A DNA stretch of 64,000 nt from an uncultured bacterium (GCA_905214865.1 CAJMNO010000007.1:34219-98218), one strand, 5' to 3'; shown: positions 9,209-17,382, numbered from the stretch's first letter. A program made the numbers and translations. Notes: generated by a model not told the origin, from the sequence alone.

Positions 9209-10657
9209 ATGCAGCAGCCCATCACCCGAAACGACCCTGAGCTCTTTTCGACAGAGAAGGAGAACCTCTACTTCGACCGCAAGAGCGCACGCCTCAACGC
9301 CAAGGAGACGGCGCGGCACATATGCGCCTTCGCCAACGCCTCGGGCGGCAAGCTGGTCATCGGCATCGAGGACGACGGCGAGATAACGGGCTTCAAGCGT
9401 GATGGCGCGCGGGACATCGAGGACTTCGAGCAGGCGCCGATTGTGGGCTGCGACCCCTCGCCCGTGGTGCACGCGACGAGAGTGCCCGTGAAGAACGCCA
9501 AGGGTCAGGACGACCAGATTCTCGTGCTGGACGTCGCCAGCTCGACCGGGCGCGTCATCGCCAGGAGAAGCGACAAGGCCGTGTTCCTCCGGCAACGGGA
9601 CAGCAGCGTGGAGCTCGACCGTGAGCAGGTGCTGGCGCTCGAGTACGACAAGAACCAGCGGCGCTACGAGGACGAGTTGGAGGAACGCTCGTCGATTGGT
9701 GACGTGGACCCCGAGGTGGTGGGGCGCTACAAGGCGGAGCTGGGTACCGAGGCGAGTGACGAGCAGGTGCTGCGCAGCCGCGGGTTCCTCCGGGACGGCC
9801 ACCTCACCAACGCGGGCGTCCTGCTCTTCTCCGAGAACCCGACGCGTTTCATGCCTTGGGCGCGGGTGCGCGTGATCCGCTTCGACGGGAACAAGATGGA
9901 GACGGGGCGCAGGCTCAACATAGTGAAGGACAGGACCTTCGACGGGCCCCTGCCCAAGGCCATCGAGAGGGCCAAGGAGTTCATATCGAGCCAGCTGAGG
10001 GAGTTCCAGTACCTGGGGGACGACGGACGGTTCAAGATCATCCCCGAATACCCCGAGTTCGCCTGGTTCGAGGGCCTGGTGAACGCCGTCACCCACCGCG
10101 ACTACGCCATGAGCGGCGACCACATCCGCGTGATGATGTACGACGACCGACTGGAGATAACGAGCCCCGGCGGTCTGCCCAACATGGTGACCTTGGAGAA
10201 CATGAGGTACACCAGGTGGTCGCGCAACCCGATCATAGCACGGACGCTCGTCGAGTTCGGCTGGGTGCGCGAGCTCAACGAGGGCGTGCAGCGCATCTAC
10301 GACGAGATGGCCTCCTTCTTCCTGAACGAGCCCGCGTACTCGGAGCCCCACGGCATGTCGGTGCGTCTGGTGCTGGAGAACAGCATCACCTCGCGCGTGC
10401 TGAGGCAGGCCGACTCCGTGGCGGAAAGCTTGGGCGAGGGCGTGTACAGGGATCTCAACGAGTACGAGCTTGCTGCCGTGCAATACACGTACGGGAAGGG
10501 ACGGGTGACGGTGAGGGGGCTCGCCGAACATCTGGGGCGCAGTAACAAGGTGGCCCGCGCGACGCTCAGATCGCTCGCCGACAAGCACATCCTCGATTGG
10601 CACGGCACCAGCGCGACTGACCCCTCCCAGTACTATGACCTCCACAGGGCAGAGTAG
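9209..10657 (+). CDS. AlbA_2 plus HATPase_c_4 protein
   Basis: This intact 482-residue protein has an N-terminal AlbA_2 domain (about residues 15-130: ENLYFDRKSAR, HICAFANASGGKLVIGIEDD) and a C-terminal GHKL-type ATPase domain of the RecG-like HATPase_c_4 class (about 240-400: FEGLVNAVTHRDYAM, DDRLEITSPGGLPN, NPIIARTLVEFGWVRELNEG). A winged-helix-like tail follows (VRGLAEHLGRSNKVARATLR). The ATG at 9209 follows AGGAG. It is the only undamaged gene inside the prophage remnant, next to the right att repeat, a usual place for cargo. It may be a transcriptional regulator or a defence/stress gene; function is not known. Confidence 0.82.
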   Translation: MQQPITRNDPELFSTEKENLYFDRKSARLNAKETARHICAFANASGGKLVIGIEDDGEITGFKRDGARDIEDFEQAPIVGCDPSPVVHATRVPVKNAKGQDDQILVLDVASSTGRVIARRSDKAVFLRQRDSSVELDREQVLALEYDKNQRRYEDELEERSSIGDVDPEVVGRYKAELGTEASDEQVLRSRGFLRDGHLTNAGVLLFSENPTRFMPWARVRVIRFDGNKMETGRRLNIVKDRTFDGPLPKAIERAKEFISSQLREFQYLGDDGRFKIIPEYPEFAWFEGLVNAVTHRDYAMSGDHIRVMMYDDRLEITSPGGLPNMVTLENMRYTRWSRNPIIARTLVEFGWVRELNEGVQRIYDEMASFFLNEPAYSEPHGMSVRLVLENSITSRVLRQADSVAESLGEGVYRDLNEYELAAVQYTYGKGRVTVRGLAEHLGRSNKVARATLRSLADKHILDWHGTSATDPSQYYDLHRAE

Positions 10658-10821
10658 GTAAGGGCTCGGGCATAGCTTGAAAGGGTTCTGCGGGCAGCAA
10701 AGGCTTCCGAGCCCTTCCCATGAGGGCATAGCAGGTAAGAGTAGGTGCGAGTAAGGTTCGAGTAGCGGGGGCGGTGGGAAAAGCCCTTCTCTTCTTAGGG
10801 AAACACCGAATAAATGGGGCC
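10658..10821. other. non-coding end of prophage remnant
   Basis: I see no gene here. The stretch holds the element's right boundary up to the distal att copy. Confidence 0.5.
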
Positions 10822-10867
10822 CTCATAACCCGGAGGTCGTTGGTTCAAATCCAGCCCCCGCGACCAA
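10822..10867 (+). repeat. att site, distal copy (prophage remnant)
   Basis: This is the exact 46-bp duplicate of the tRNA-fMet 3' portion. The sequence upstream (the 5' half of the tRNA) is missing, so it is not a functional tRNA. It marks the far end of the element. Confidence 0.9.
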
Positions 10868-10876
10868 AACTACGGT

Positions 10877-10908
10877 CCCGACCAGCAGAGATGCTGGTCG
10901 GGATTTTT
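10877..10908 (+). terminator. terminator displaced from tRNA-fMet
   Basis: CCCGACCAGC pairs with GCTGGTCGGG across a 6-nt loop, followed by TTTTT. It lies 10 nt beyond the distal att copy, so it is most simply the original tRNA terminator, separated from its gene by the insertion. Confidence 0.85.
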
Positions 10909-10989
10909 GCTATGTAGAGACTCTCCAAACAGCCCATGGGCGGGGTCGCGTGAGAGGGAGGTGCTCGCACTTCTGCTGGTTCGTCGCAT

Positions 10990-11709
10990 CTACGACTGTT
11001 GGGCGAGCTTGGACAGAACGGCCTTGATGATCGACCGATCCTCTATGCGTGTGATGGCGAAGCTCCTCCTGCCTGCGTCCTTGAGTGACGCGCCCACGAG
11101 GTAGCCCTCGGTTCCGTCCAGGATAAGGAACCGGTCGTGGAACGAGGACGTGTGGCGCACCGTCAGCTTGGGGTACTGCGCGTTGAAGGTTGCGACGTCC
11201 GTCTCCGTGAGCCTGGTCTTTGGGTGAGTCCATACCGTGACGGTCACGCCATCGGCCTTCTTCGCCAAGATGTTGAGCGTGCCCGCATCCACGTAGCCGT
11301 CGATGAGGACGACGCTCTCCTTCGCACGCTGCACGAGCGAGACCAGAAGCTCGAATGCGTCGTAGACCTGGCCCTCGAAGAACACCCTCTGTGCGGGCTC
11401 CTCGTGCGCTCCCATGTAGTCGAAGACGCGCTCGAAGCGCTCGTCGGTGGTGCGCTGCATCTCGTCGAGGCGGTGGTTGGTCTCCGCCTGGTACTCGATC
11501 TGCCTGCGGCTCACTTCGCGGATCTGATTAAACATGTGAGCGTTGTCCGCGATGAAGTGGCGCATCTCCACGAAGGCGTCCATGATTTTGACGCTGACCT
11601 CGATGGCGGTGTCGCTGCGTAGCACCGCCGAGAGGCTGGACGCGCCCTGCTGGCGGTCGTACGCCAGCTTGGACTGAAGCGTGGTGACATGTTCGACGTG
11701 GTCGTGCAT
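10990..11709 (-). pseudogene. ORF6N/phospholipase D-like protein, N-terminally truncated
   Basis: The start shows the end of an ORF6N domain (SSLSAVLRSDTAIEVSVKIM, then DAFVEMRHFI) but the DNA-binding front half is gone. A coiled coil follows, then a PLD-like domain with FFEGQVYDAFELL, SVVLIDGYVDAGTL and the HxK-like region SSFHDRFLILDGTEGYLVGASLKD. Such proteins are common in phages and mobile elements of gut bacteria. The open frame extends upstream to 12042, but that part lies opposite toxin-antitoxin debris and does not look coding. The chosen ATG is the last one before the domain homology; the true start may have been lost. Confidence 0.6.
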
Positions 11710-11739
11710 GATGGTGTGGTCATGATGGTGCCCGTTGTC

Positions 11740-11871
11740 GTCTATCCAAAGGCTAAGGCGGAAGAGCTCGAAGCGCTCGCCGCATCGGCACGTGAGTCGG
11801 CGGCAACGGGAAAAGCCGATGTCTACGATGACGTTGAGGACCTCATTGCAGACTTGCACAAGGCAGTCTAG
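11740..11871 (+). pseudogene. antitoxin C-terminal fragment
   Basis: A 43-residue tail rich in acidic residues and alanine (EELEALAASARESAATGKAD, then VYDDVEDLIADLHKAV) ends one base before a RelE-like start codon. This is the expected position of an antitoxin C-terminus. Its DNA-binding N-terminus is missing, replaced by sequence belonging to the opposite-strand ORF6N remnant. Confidence 0.45.
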
Positions 11872-12003
11872 ATGGCTTATCACCTCCAGCTTGAGAGGCA
11901 ATTCATCAGGCGATATTCCAAGTTCGCTCCAAAGGAGCGAGATATGGTTGACGCAGAGCTGCGTATCCTTGCCCGTGACCCTTGGCATCCATCGCTGCGA
12001 CCA
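11872..12003 (+). pseudogene. RelE/YafQ-like toxin fragment
   Basis: The ATG immediately after the antitoxin stop opens MAYHLQLERQFIRRYSKFAP and DAELRILARDPWHPSLR, the start of a RelE-superfamily mRNA interferase. After about 43 residues the fold is lost and a primase-like fragment begins, so the toxin is truncated. Catalytic C-terminal residues are missing. Confidence 0.55.
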
Positions 12004-12032
12004 AGTCGCAATGGCAGGCTGGCGCCCAGTCG

Positions 12033-12384
12033 GCCCTTTCAAAGCTCAAGGCAGACGGAATCGTCACCTCGCAGAGTCCGTCGCACGACAAGGTCGACCT
12101 GTTTCTCTCCCTTTTTCGTGGTCGTGCTGACGTGCATGCCCATGGCTATCGACAGAAGGTCGGCGGCATTGGCTATGCCCCGCCTGCAAGAACGAGTGGC
12201 GACGCGGCGTCTGCCCACGCGCTGCGGGCAGCAAGGTGAGCTGCACGGATTGTTCGGCGCGTTCCTTCCTCCCACTCGACTACAAGACGCTCACCAACCA
12301 CTTCAGGGGTGCGGACGAGCGCCTGATTGGGGAGAAGGTGAGTGACCTTACGTACGACAGACGCGCGGGTGAGGGGAGAGACGA
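12033..12384 (+). pseudogene. TOTE-type primase/helicase, N-terminal fragment
   Basis: Two frames together resemble the N-terminus of large helicases carrying the archaeo-eukaryotic primase domain of TOTE conflict systems. The first reads KVDLFLSLFRGRADVHAHGY. After a one-base frame change near 12175 the second reads CPACKNEWRRGVCPRA, VSCTDCSARSFLPLD and LTNHFRGADE, with the family's paired cysteines. Everything after the first 100 residues is missing, and the MGMT gene follows at once. It is a deletion remnant of a defence-type gene. The family name is from memory. Confidence 0.55.
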
Positions 12385-12702
12385 ATGGCGGACGACGGGT
12401 TCTTCCAGAGGGCATACGACATAGTGAGACAGGTCCCCGAGGGACGCGTGACCACTTACGGGCAGGTGGCACGCATGATGGGTGAGCCACGCAAGGCGCG
12501 CTACGTCGGGTTCGCGATGCACTCCAGCCCGGGAATGAAGGGTGGGGTGCCGTGCCATAGGGTCGTCTTCGCAGACGGAAGCCTTGCGCCCGGGTTTGCC
12601 TTCGGAGGGCCTGAGAAGCAGCGCCGCATGCTCGAGGCGGAGGGGGTCGGGTTTCTCCCGAGCGGCAAGGTCGACATGAGCCGCTTCTCCTGGGAGGCGT
12701 AA
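12385..12702 (+). CDS. MGMT-family DNA alkyltransferase domain protein
   Basis: This 105-residue protein has only the DNA-binding/active-site domain of O6-alkylguanine-DNA alkyltransferases. It shows FFQRAYDIVRQVPEGRVTTY, GQVARMMGEPRKARYVGFAM and the active-site PCHRVV, with the alkyl-accepting Cys retained. Alkyltransferase-like (ATL) proteins of this size often replace that Cys with Trp; here it is kept, so real repair activity is possible. The ATG follows a GGGGAGAG site. It sits between gene debris and a palindromic repeat and appears to be transcribed alone. Confidence 0.85.
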   Translation: MADDGFFQRAYDIVRQVPEGRVTTYGQVARMMGEPRKARYVGFAMHSSPGMKGGVPCHRVVFADGSLAPGFAFGGPEKQRRMLEAEGVGFLPSGKVDMSRFSWEA

Positions 12703-12868
12703 GGGAACAGGCTTGGGAAAGTTCCTGCTGCGCGTCACGGAAGCGCGTCGGTGATGGCTGAAGGTGTCTTCGAGTCGCTCCTCGTGGCGTTACCTGCTGG
12801 GGAAATGCGACCTGTGGCAATCGGAGGCAGGCTATGGGGGCCGTCGCGGGGACCCCGGCGATCACCTG

Positions 12869-13025
12869 CTCAGGAAAGTCGAGTATTGGCAATCCGGGTC
12901 CCGTTTCAGCTGAGGAAAGCCGAGTATTGGCAATGGATTGCCGGGACGTGGTCCGTCCGACTGCCAATACTCGACATTCCTGAGCAGCCAATGTCTCTCG
13001 ATTGCCAATACTCGACTTTCCTCAG
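12869..13025. repeat. nested inverted repeats (25-bp unit, four copies)
   Basis: Four copies of a unit resembling CTGAGGAAAGTCGAGTATTG plus GCAAT occur as two forward copies (12869-12893, 12910-12934) and two reverse copies (12962-12984, 13001-13025). Outer and inner pairs could form a double hairpin. No ORF explains them. With the surrounding 12703-13087 this is a gene-free stretch. Confidence 0.8.
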
Positions 13026-13087
13026 CACCCATGCTCGAGGGGCACCGTCACGACGCTGTTTTCCGCATGCGAGAAGCCCAGATTCCC

Positions 13088-13957
13088 CTACGCCAAACCC
13101 TCCATCCACGTGAGGCACCTCTCGTACGCCCGGCGACCGTCCGGACCGCTGGTGTCGCGGTCAAACTCGTGGTCGTCCCCATACGACGTGAACGTCTGGG
13201 CGTGCAGCTTCCGAGCGAGCGACTTGGACGTGGCATAGGGGATCTCGCCATCGCCGGTGGCGGCTGCGTAGAACACCGGAGACATTGCGTCGATCTGTCG
13301 CTCGGTCAGCGCGAACGGATCTCGGGCGTTCTCATCAAGCCCGAGCAGACTTGCCCAGCGACCCGTCTGGCGTGCGTACATGTAGAGCGCGAAGCGCCTC
13401 TCCGCCGGCCCGCTCGTGACGGGTTCAGACTGCTTGACTCGGTCTACCACCCTGCTCCCGATGGTGGGGTATGCACGGTACGTCTCGGACGGGGCGGTGA
13501 TCGAGGGGTCGGTCGAATTCCCGTAGCCGTAGAAGTCGATGACGCCAGTGGGCTTGCGTGCCCCGTCCGCCTCCGCAAGCCTGCCCGCCAGAGTGAGCAC
13601 AAGGTATGCGCCCGACGAGCGACCAAACAGGAAGACGGAGTCGCACCCCAGCCTGGGGGCGACGTCGCCGCTGACCCAGGACCACAGGGCGTCGACGAAG
13701 CCGTGGATGATATCGAGGGACGATTCAGGGGCCAGTGGGTAGTCCGCCTCGACCAGCGTGCAGCCTCGCGAGAGGAACATGGCCTCGTACGTCTCGGGGA
13801 GGTCCTTGCGGCTCCCCAGGAGAAGGCCCCCTCCGTGGAGGTACAGCACTAGGACATGGGAGAGCGGACGCTCACGTGTTCCTGCCTCATCGTCCGGCTG
13901 CAGGATGGTCACGCCCGCCGTGATTCCGTTCCAGGAGAAGCGCTCCTCCGTCTGCAT
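13088..13957 (-). CDS. alpha/beta hydrolase (esterase/lipase-like)
   Basis: This 289-residue cytoplasmic hydrolase shows the HGGG oxyanion motif in VLYLHGGGLLLGS (residue about 40). The nucleophile elbow FGRSSGAYLVL fits GxSxG. The late acidic/His pair is visible as SYGDDHEFDRDT. It resembles the BD-FAE/alpha-beta hydrolase-3 esterases, which act on short-chain or carbohydrate esters; the substrate is unknown. The ATG at 13957 is preceded by an AGAGGTAGG site. The upstream neighbour on the same strand is a PucR-type HTH fragment, so a regulator may once have controlled it. Confidence 0.78.
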   Translation of the reverse strand: MQTEERFSWNGITAGVTILQPDDEAGTRERPLSHVLVLYLHGGGLLLGSRKDLPETYEAMFLSRGCTLVEADYPLAPESSLDIIHGFVDALWSWVSGDVAPRLGCDSVFLFGRSSGAYLVLTLAGRLAEADGARKPTGVIDFYGYGNSTDPSITAPSETYRAYPTIGSRVVDRVKQSEPVTSGPAERRFALYMYARQTGRWASLLGLDENARDPFALTERQIDAMSPVFYAAATGDGEIPYATSKSLARKLHAQTFTSYGDDHEFDRDTSGPDGRRAYERCLTWMEGLA

Positions 13958-13962
13958 GGCAC

Positions 13963-14142
13963 CTACCTCTCGTTGAGTTCGGGCTCCCAGTCTGGTCCTA
14001 GGAGTGCGATGAGCTTGTCCGCGAGCAGCACCTGCATCATATCGTCGGTGGCATGGACGTCGATTCCGTACTCCTCGCGGATTCTTCCCACACGATACCG
14101 CACGGTCTTGAGGTGTACACATGACTGGAGCAATACGGACGA
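13963..14142 (-). pseudogene. PucR/CdaR-type regulator, C-terminal HTH fragment
   Basis: Read leftward, the frame gives LLQSCVHLKTVRYRVGRIRE and DDMMQVLLADKLIALLG, matching the C-terminal helix-turn-helix of PucR-family activators (the usual YVHRNTVRYRL motif). A stop codon precedes it and the remaining several hundred residues of a PucR protein are absent. Confidence 0.55.
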
Positions 14143-14237
14143 TCCTCAACGTGGACTCGGATGTGTACTGCACCCTCATGGTTGCCGCGAACTATGAGGA
14201 CGGGATCAATCGGGAGGTCTTCGAGGCGAGGAACTAG
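14121..14237 (+). other. 38-codon ORF, possible gene fragment
   Basis: An ATG preceded by GAGG opens a short frame with reasonable composition (DSDVYCTLMVAANYEDG) that runs partly opposite the PucR fragment. I do not recognise it; it may be the tail of a deleted gene. Confidence 0.2.
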
Positions 14238-14292
14238 AGCATCGGGGGGTCAGGGGTCTGGTGTACCTCACGGTATTCGCTCGTCACATTAT

Positions 14293-14352
14293 CCTAAACC
14301 TGTAAAAAAGAAGTTGACACGTTTGGTGTCAAAAAGTATCTTACAGGTTAGG
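14293..14352 (+). promoter_or_regulatory. promoter with two nested palindromes
   Basis: A strong promoter is visible: TTGACA (14314-14319), a 17-nt spacer and TATCTT (14337-14342). The spacer contains the perfect palindrome TGACAC/GTGTCA (14315-14320, 14326-14331) overlapping the -35 box. An outer palindrome CCTAAACCTGTAA/TTACAGGTTAGG (14293-14305, 14341-14352) flanks the whole promoter. The Rrf2 regulator at the operon's end is the natural candidate ligand-sensing binder. Confidence 0.65.
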
Positions 14353-14374
14353 AAAGGGCGACGGAGGGAATACC

Positions 14375-14986
14375 ATGGACGCGCAGGACTGCCTCAACAC
14401 GCTGCGTAAGATCAAGGACGTGTCGTTTGCGACGGTGGACGAGAAGGGCCACCCCCAGATTCGCATCATCGACGTGATGCTCGTGGACGAGGGTGCGCTC
14501 TGGTTCTGCACCTCGCGCGGAAAGGACTTCCATGCCCAGCTCCTGCGGGACCCGCACGTGGCGATCGTGGGGATGACGCGCGACTACAAGATGGTCCGTC
14601 TCGCCGGCGAGGCACACCTGGTGAGTGAGGATGCCCACGCGGTCATCGACCGCATCTTCGACGAGAACCCCTCCATGAACGACGTGTACCCGGGGGACTC
14701 CCGCTACGTGCTCGATCCGTTCCGCATCGACAGCGGCTGCGTGGAGCTGTTTGACCTGGGTGTCTCGCCCATCTTTCGCCAGGCCTTCTCGCTCGGTGGC
14801 TCCGCCACGCACGTGCAGGGCTTCCGGATAACCGACGCCTGCATCGGCTGCGGCAAGTGCGCGCGCAACTGCCCGCAGCAGTGCATCACCCCTGGCAAGC
14901 CGTTCGCGATCGCACAGGAGCACTGCCTCCACTGCGGGCTGTGCTACGAGAACTGCCCCGTGTCCGCCATCGTGAGGAGGGGCTAG
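14375..14986 (+). CDS. PNPOx-like flavin domain fused to 2[4Fe-4S] ferredoxin
   Basis: The first 140 residues form a split-barrel PNPOx/flavin-reductase-like domain (VSFATVDEKGHPQIRIIDVM, LWFCTSRGKDFHAQL). The C-terminal 60 residues carry two cluster motifs, CIGCGKCARNCP and CLHCGLCYENCP. Such small fusions are typical of anaerobes and probably shuttle electrons to a flavin-bound substrate. The total is 203 residues. It opens a four-gene operon (4-bp gap to the ABC permease), so it may act on the imported solute or a cofactor linked to it. A GGAGGG site precedes the start. Confidence 0.85.
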   Translation: MDAQDCLNTLRKIKDVSFATVDEKGHPQIRIIDVMLVDEGALWFCTSRGKDFHAQLLRDPHVAIVGMTRDYKMVRLAGEAHLVSEDAHAVIDRIFDENPSMNDVYPGDSRYVLDPFRIDSGCVELFDLGVSPIFRQAFSLGGSATHVQGFRITDACIGCGKCARNCPQQCITPGKPFAIAQEHCLHCGLCYENCPVSAIVRRG

Positions 14987-14989
14987 CGC

Positions 14990-16534
14990 ATGCTTGCGGA
15001 GACCTGGAACCTGCTCGTCACGCGCTGGGGCTTCTTTGCCGGGTTGCTGCTGGAGCACATCCAGATCTCGCTTCTCGCCATCGCCATCGCAATCGTGGTC
15101 GGCGGCATCGCGGGCATCCTGATAAGCGAGTGGCAGCGCGCTGCAAGGCCCACCCTGGTGGTGATCAACTTCCTGTACACCATCCCGTCCATCAGCATGC
15201 TGGGCTTCCTGATCCCGTTCAGCGGGGTGGGGGATGCCACCGCGGTCATCGCGCTCACCATCTACGCGCTGCTCCCCATGGTGCGCGCCACCCACACGGG
15301 CATGACCAACGTGGATCCCGCCATCCTGGAGGCCGCGACCGGCATGGGCGGCACCAGGTGGCAGACCCTCGTGCGCGTCAAGCTCCCGCTGGCGCTGCCG
15401 GTCATCATGAGCGGCATCCGCAACATGGTGGTCATGACCATCGCGCTTGCCGGCATCGCCTCGTTCATTGGCGCAGGTGGCCTGGGCGTGGCGATCTACC
15501 GCGGCATCACCACAAACAATGGCGCCATGACCGTTGCGGGCAGCCTGCTGATAGCCCTTCTCGCCCTGGTCGTCGACTTCGTCCTGGGCTTTGTGGAGAA
15601 GCGCATGAAGATGCGCAGCCGCGCCGCCAAGAGGACCAATCGCAGGCTGGCGGTTGGCGGGCTCGTCGCGTGCGGCGTGGCGGTGGCCTGTGCGGTTCTT
15701 CCCGGGCTCGTGGCCCCCGCGCCGGCGACCATCCACGTTGCCACCAAGCCCATGACCGAGCAGTACATCATGGGCAACATGCTCAAGGACCTCATCGAGC
15801 AGGACACCAACCTCAAGGTCGACATCACCCAGGGCGTGGGCGGAGGCACCTCAAACATCGAGCCTGCCTTGGAGAAGGGCGACTTCGACCTGTACCCCGA
15901 GTACACGGGCACCGGCTGGGCCATGGTGCTGAAGAAGGGAGGTACCTACTCCGAGGACGAGTTTTACCAGCTCCAGGCTGGATACAAGGAGAAGGGCCTG
16001 AGCTGGGTCGGCATGTACGGCTTTGGCAACACGTATGGCATCGCGGTGCGCAAGGACGTTGCGGAGAGGTACGGCCTCAAGACGTACTCCGACCTCGCCA
16101 AGGTTGCCGGCAAGCTGCGCCTGGGGGCGGAGGCGGACTTCTTCGAGCGCGAGGACGGCTACGACGCCCTGAGCAAGGCGTATGGCATGAAGTTTGGCAG
16201 CACCATGCAGATGGACATCGGGCTCAAGTACGACGCGCTCGAGCAGGGTCAGGCCGATGCAATCGTGATCTTTACCACCGACGGAAAGCTCAGCAAGGCC
16301 AACGCGACCGTCTTGGAGGACGACCGGCACTTCTTCCCCTCGTACGAGTGTGGAAACGTGGTGCGCGACGAGGTTTTGCAAGAGCACCCCGAGCTACGTG
16401 ACGTGCTGAAGAAGCTTGATGGGACCATCACCGAGACCGATATGGCGCAGATGAACTACGAGGTGGAGGAAGAGGGCAAGGATCCCGAGGATGTTGCCTC
16501 CACGTACCTGCGCTCGAAGGGACTGCTTAAATGA
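14990..16534 (+). CDS. OpuC-like permease fused to substrate-binding domain
   Basis: Residues 1-210 are an ABC permease with five to six spans and the cytoplasmic EAA loop (EAATGMGGTRWQTLVRVKLP). After another hydrophobic segment (about 220-240) a glycine-betaine/choline-type binding domain occupies residues 245-510 (VATKPMTEQYIMGNML, DLYPEYTGTGW, AIVIFTTDGKL). Permease-binding protein fusions of this order are known in quaternary-amine importers (OpuC, OsmU, ProWX types). It overlaps the ATPase gene by 4 bp (ATGA). The ligand is likely betaine, choline, carnitine or a related amine; aromatic-box residues cannot be judged by eye. Confidence 0.9.
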   Translation: MLAETWNLLVTRWGFFAGLLLEHIQISLLAIAIAIVVGGIAGILISEWQRAARPTLVVINFLYTIPSISMLGFLIPFSGVGDATAVIALTIYALLPMVRATHTGMTNVDPAILEAATGMGGTRWQTLVRVKLPLALPVIMSGIRNMVVMTIALAGIASFIGAGGLGVAIYRGITTNNGAMTVAGSLLIALLALVVDFVLGFVEKRMKMRSRAAKRTNRRLAVGGLVACGVAVACAVLPGLVAPAPATIHVATKPMTEQYIMGNMLKDLIEQDTNLKVDITQGVGGGTSNIEPALEKGDFDLYPEYTGTGWAMVLKKGGTYSEDEFYQLQAGYKEKGLSWVGMYGFGNTYGIAVRKDVAERYGLKTYSDLAKVAGKLRLGAEADFFEREDGYDALSKAYGMKFGSTMQMDIGLKYDALEQGQADAIVIFTTDGKLSKANATVLEDDRHFFPSYECGNVVRDEVLQEHPELRDVLKKLDGTITETDMAQMNYEVEEEGKDPEDVASTYLRSKGLLK

Positions 16535-17382
16535 GCGAATCCAAGGACATCGCAATCGAGTACCGGCGCGTCTGCAAGGCGTATGGCGAGAAGGTCGTCC
16601 TCGACGACTTCAACCTGAGTGTCCCCAGGGGCGAGTTCCTCACGATCGTGGGGTCGTCGGGCTGCGGCAAGACCACGGCGCTCAAGATGGTGAACAGGCT
16701 CGTTGAGCCGACCTCGGGAGACGTGCTCGTGAACGGCCGAAACGTCCGCGACGTGGACGCGATAGTGCTGCGTCGGAGCATCGGCTATGCCATCCAGGGG
16801 AGTGTCCTGTTCCCGCACATGACCGTGGAGGAGAACATCTCGTACGTGCCCCACCTGCTCAACAGGCGCGACCGTGCCCGCACGGAGCAGGCGGTGAGCA
16901 AGTGGATGGACATCGTGGGGCTGTCGCAGGACATGCTCGAGCGCTACCCGGCGGAGCTCTCGGGTGGTCAGCAGCAGCGCGTGGGCATTGCGCGTGCGCT
17001 CGCGGCATCGCCGGACATCCTGCTCATGGACGAGCCGTTTGGCGCCGTGGACGAGATCACGCGCGAGCAGCTGCAAGGCGAGATTGCGCGCATCCATCGC
17101 GAGTGTGGGATCACCGTCATGTTCGTGACACACGACATCGGCGAGGCACTGCGGTTGGGTACGCGAGTGCTTGTGCTCGATGCGGGCGCTATCCAGCAGT
17201 ATGCTTCTCCCCAGGAAGTGCTCGCGCGGCCCGCGACCGAGTTCGTCTCTCGCCTGGTTGCGCGCCAGCGTCACGCGTGCGATTTGGGAGACGACCGGCT
17301 GTGCGCGTGCGAACACAGCGGGGCGGCGCGTGCCGAGGCGGCGATTTCGATGCAAGAGGGACCTCATGCAGATAACCAGTAA
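16531..17382 (+). CDS. ABC transporter ATPase (OpuCA-like)
   Basis: This 283-residue ATPase powers the adjacent fused permease/binding protein. Walker A is GSSGCGKTT, the signature is LSGGQQQRVGIARAL, Walker B is ILLMDEPFGAVD, and the switch His lies in VTHDIGEALRLG. ATP-binding subunits of this family often end in tandem CBS domains that sense ionic strength; here the C-terminus is a short tail with a CxC (LCACEHSG), so CBS-type osmotic gating is absent. It overlaps the neighbouring genes at both ends, which supports tight co-expression. Confidence 0.9.
   Translation: MSESKDIAIEYRRVCKAYGEKVVLDDFNLSVPRGEFLTIVGSSGCGKTTALKMVNRLVEPTSGDVLVNGRNVRDVDAIVLRRSIGYAIQGSVLFPHMTVEENISYVPHLLNRRDRARTEQAVSKWMDIVGLSQDMLERYPAELSGGQQQRVGIARALAASPDILLMDEPFGAVDEITREQLQGEIARIHRECGITVMFVTHDIGEALRLGTRVLVLDAGAIQQYASPQEVLARPATEFVSRLVARQRHACDLGDDRLCACEHSGAARAEAAISMQEGPHADNQ

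Larger units (their letters stand above)
6579..10821. mobile_element. decayed prophage integrated in tRNA-fMet
   Basis: The 4.2-kb interval between the two 46-bp repeats carries, in order, a truncated leftward integrase, terminase-large fragments, a HigA-like antitoxin on the other strand, a broken portal gene, and an intact AlbA_2/ATPase gene. Terminase then portal is standard phage order. No capsid, tail, lysis or replication genes remain, so it is a remnant. Confidence 0.8.

Noticed and set aside
11709..12042. Longer N-terminus for the ORF6N-PLD protein
   Set aside because: The extension lies antisense to recognisable antitoxin and toxin fragments and has no ORF6N similarity.
1857..14351. 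Shared 12-mer ATCTTACAGGTT in the pepT leader and the PNPOx promoter
   Set aside because: Many 12-mers recur by chance in 64 kb; only one palindrome half is present at pepT, so a shared Rrf2 operator is not supported.
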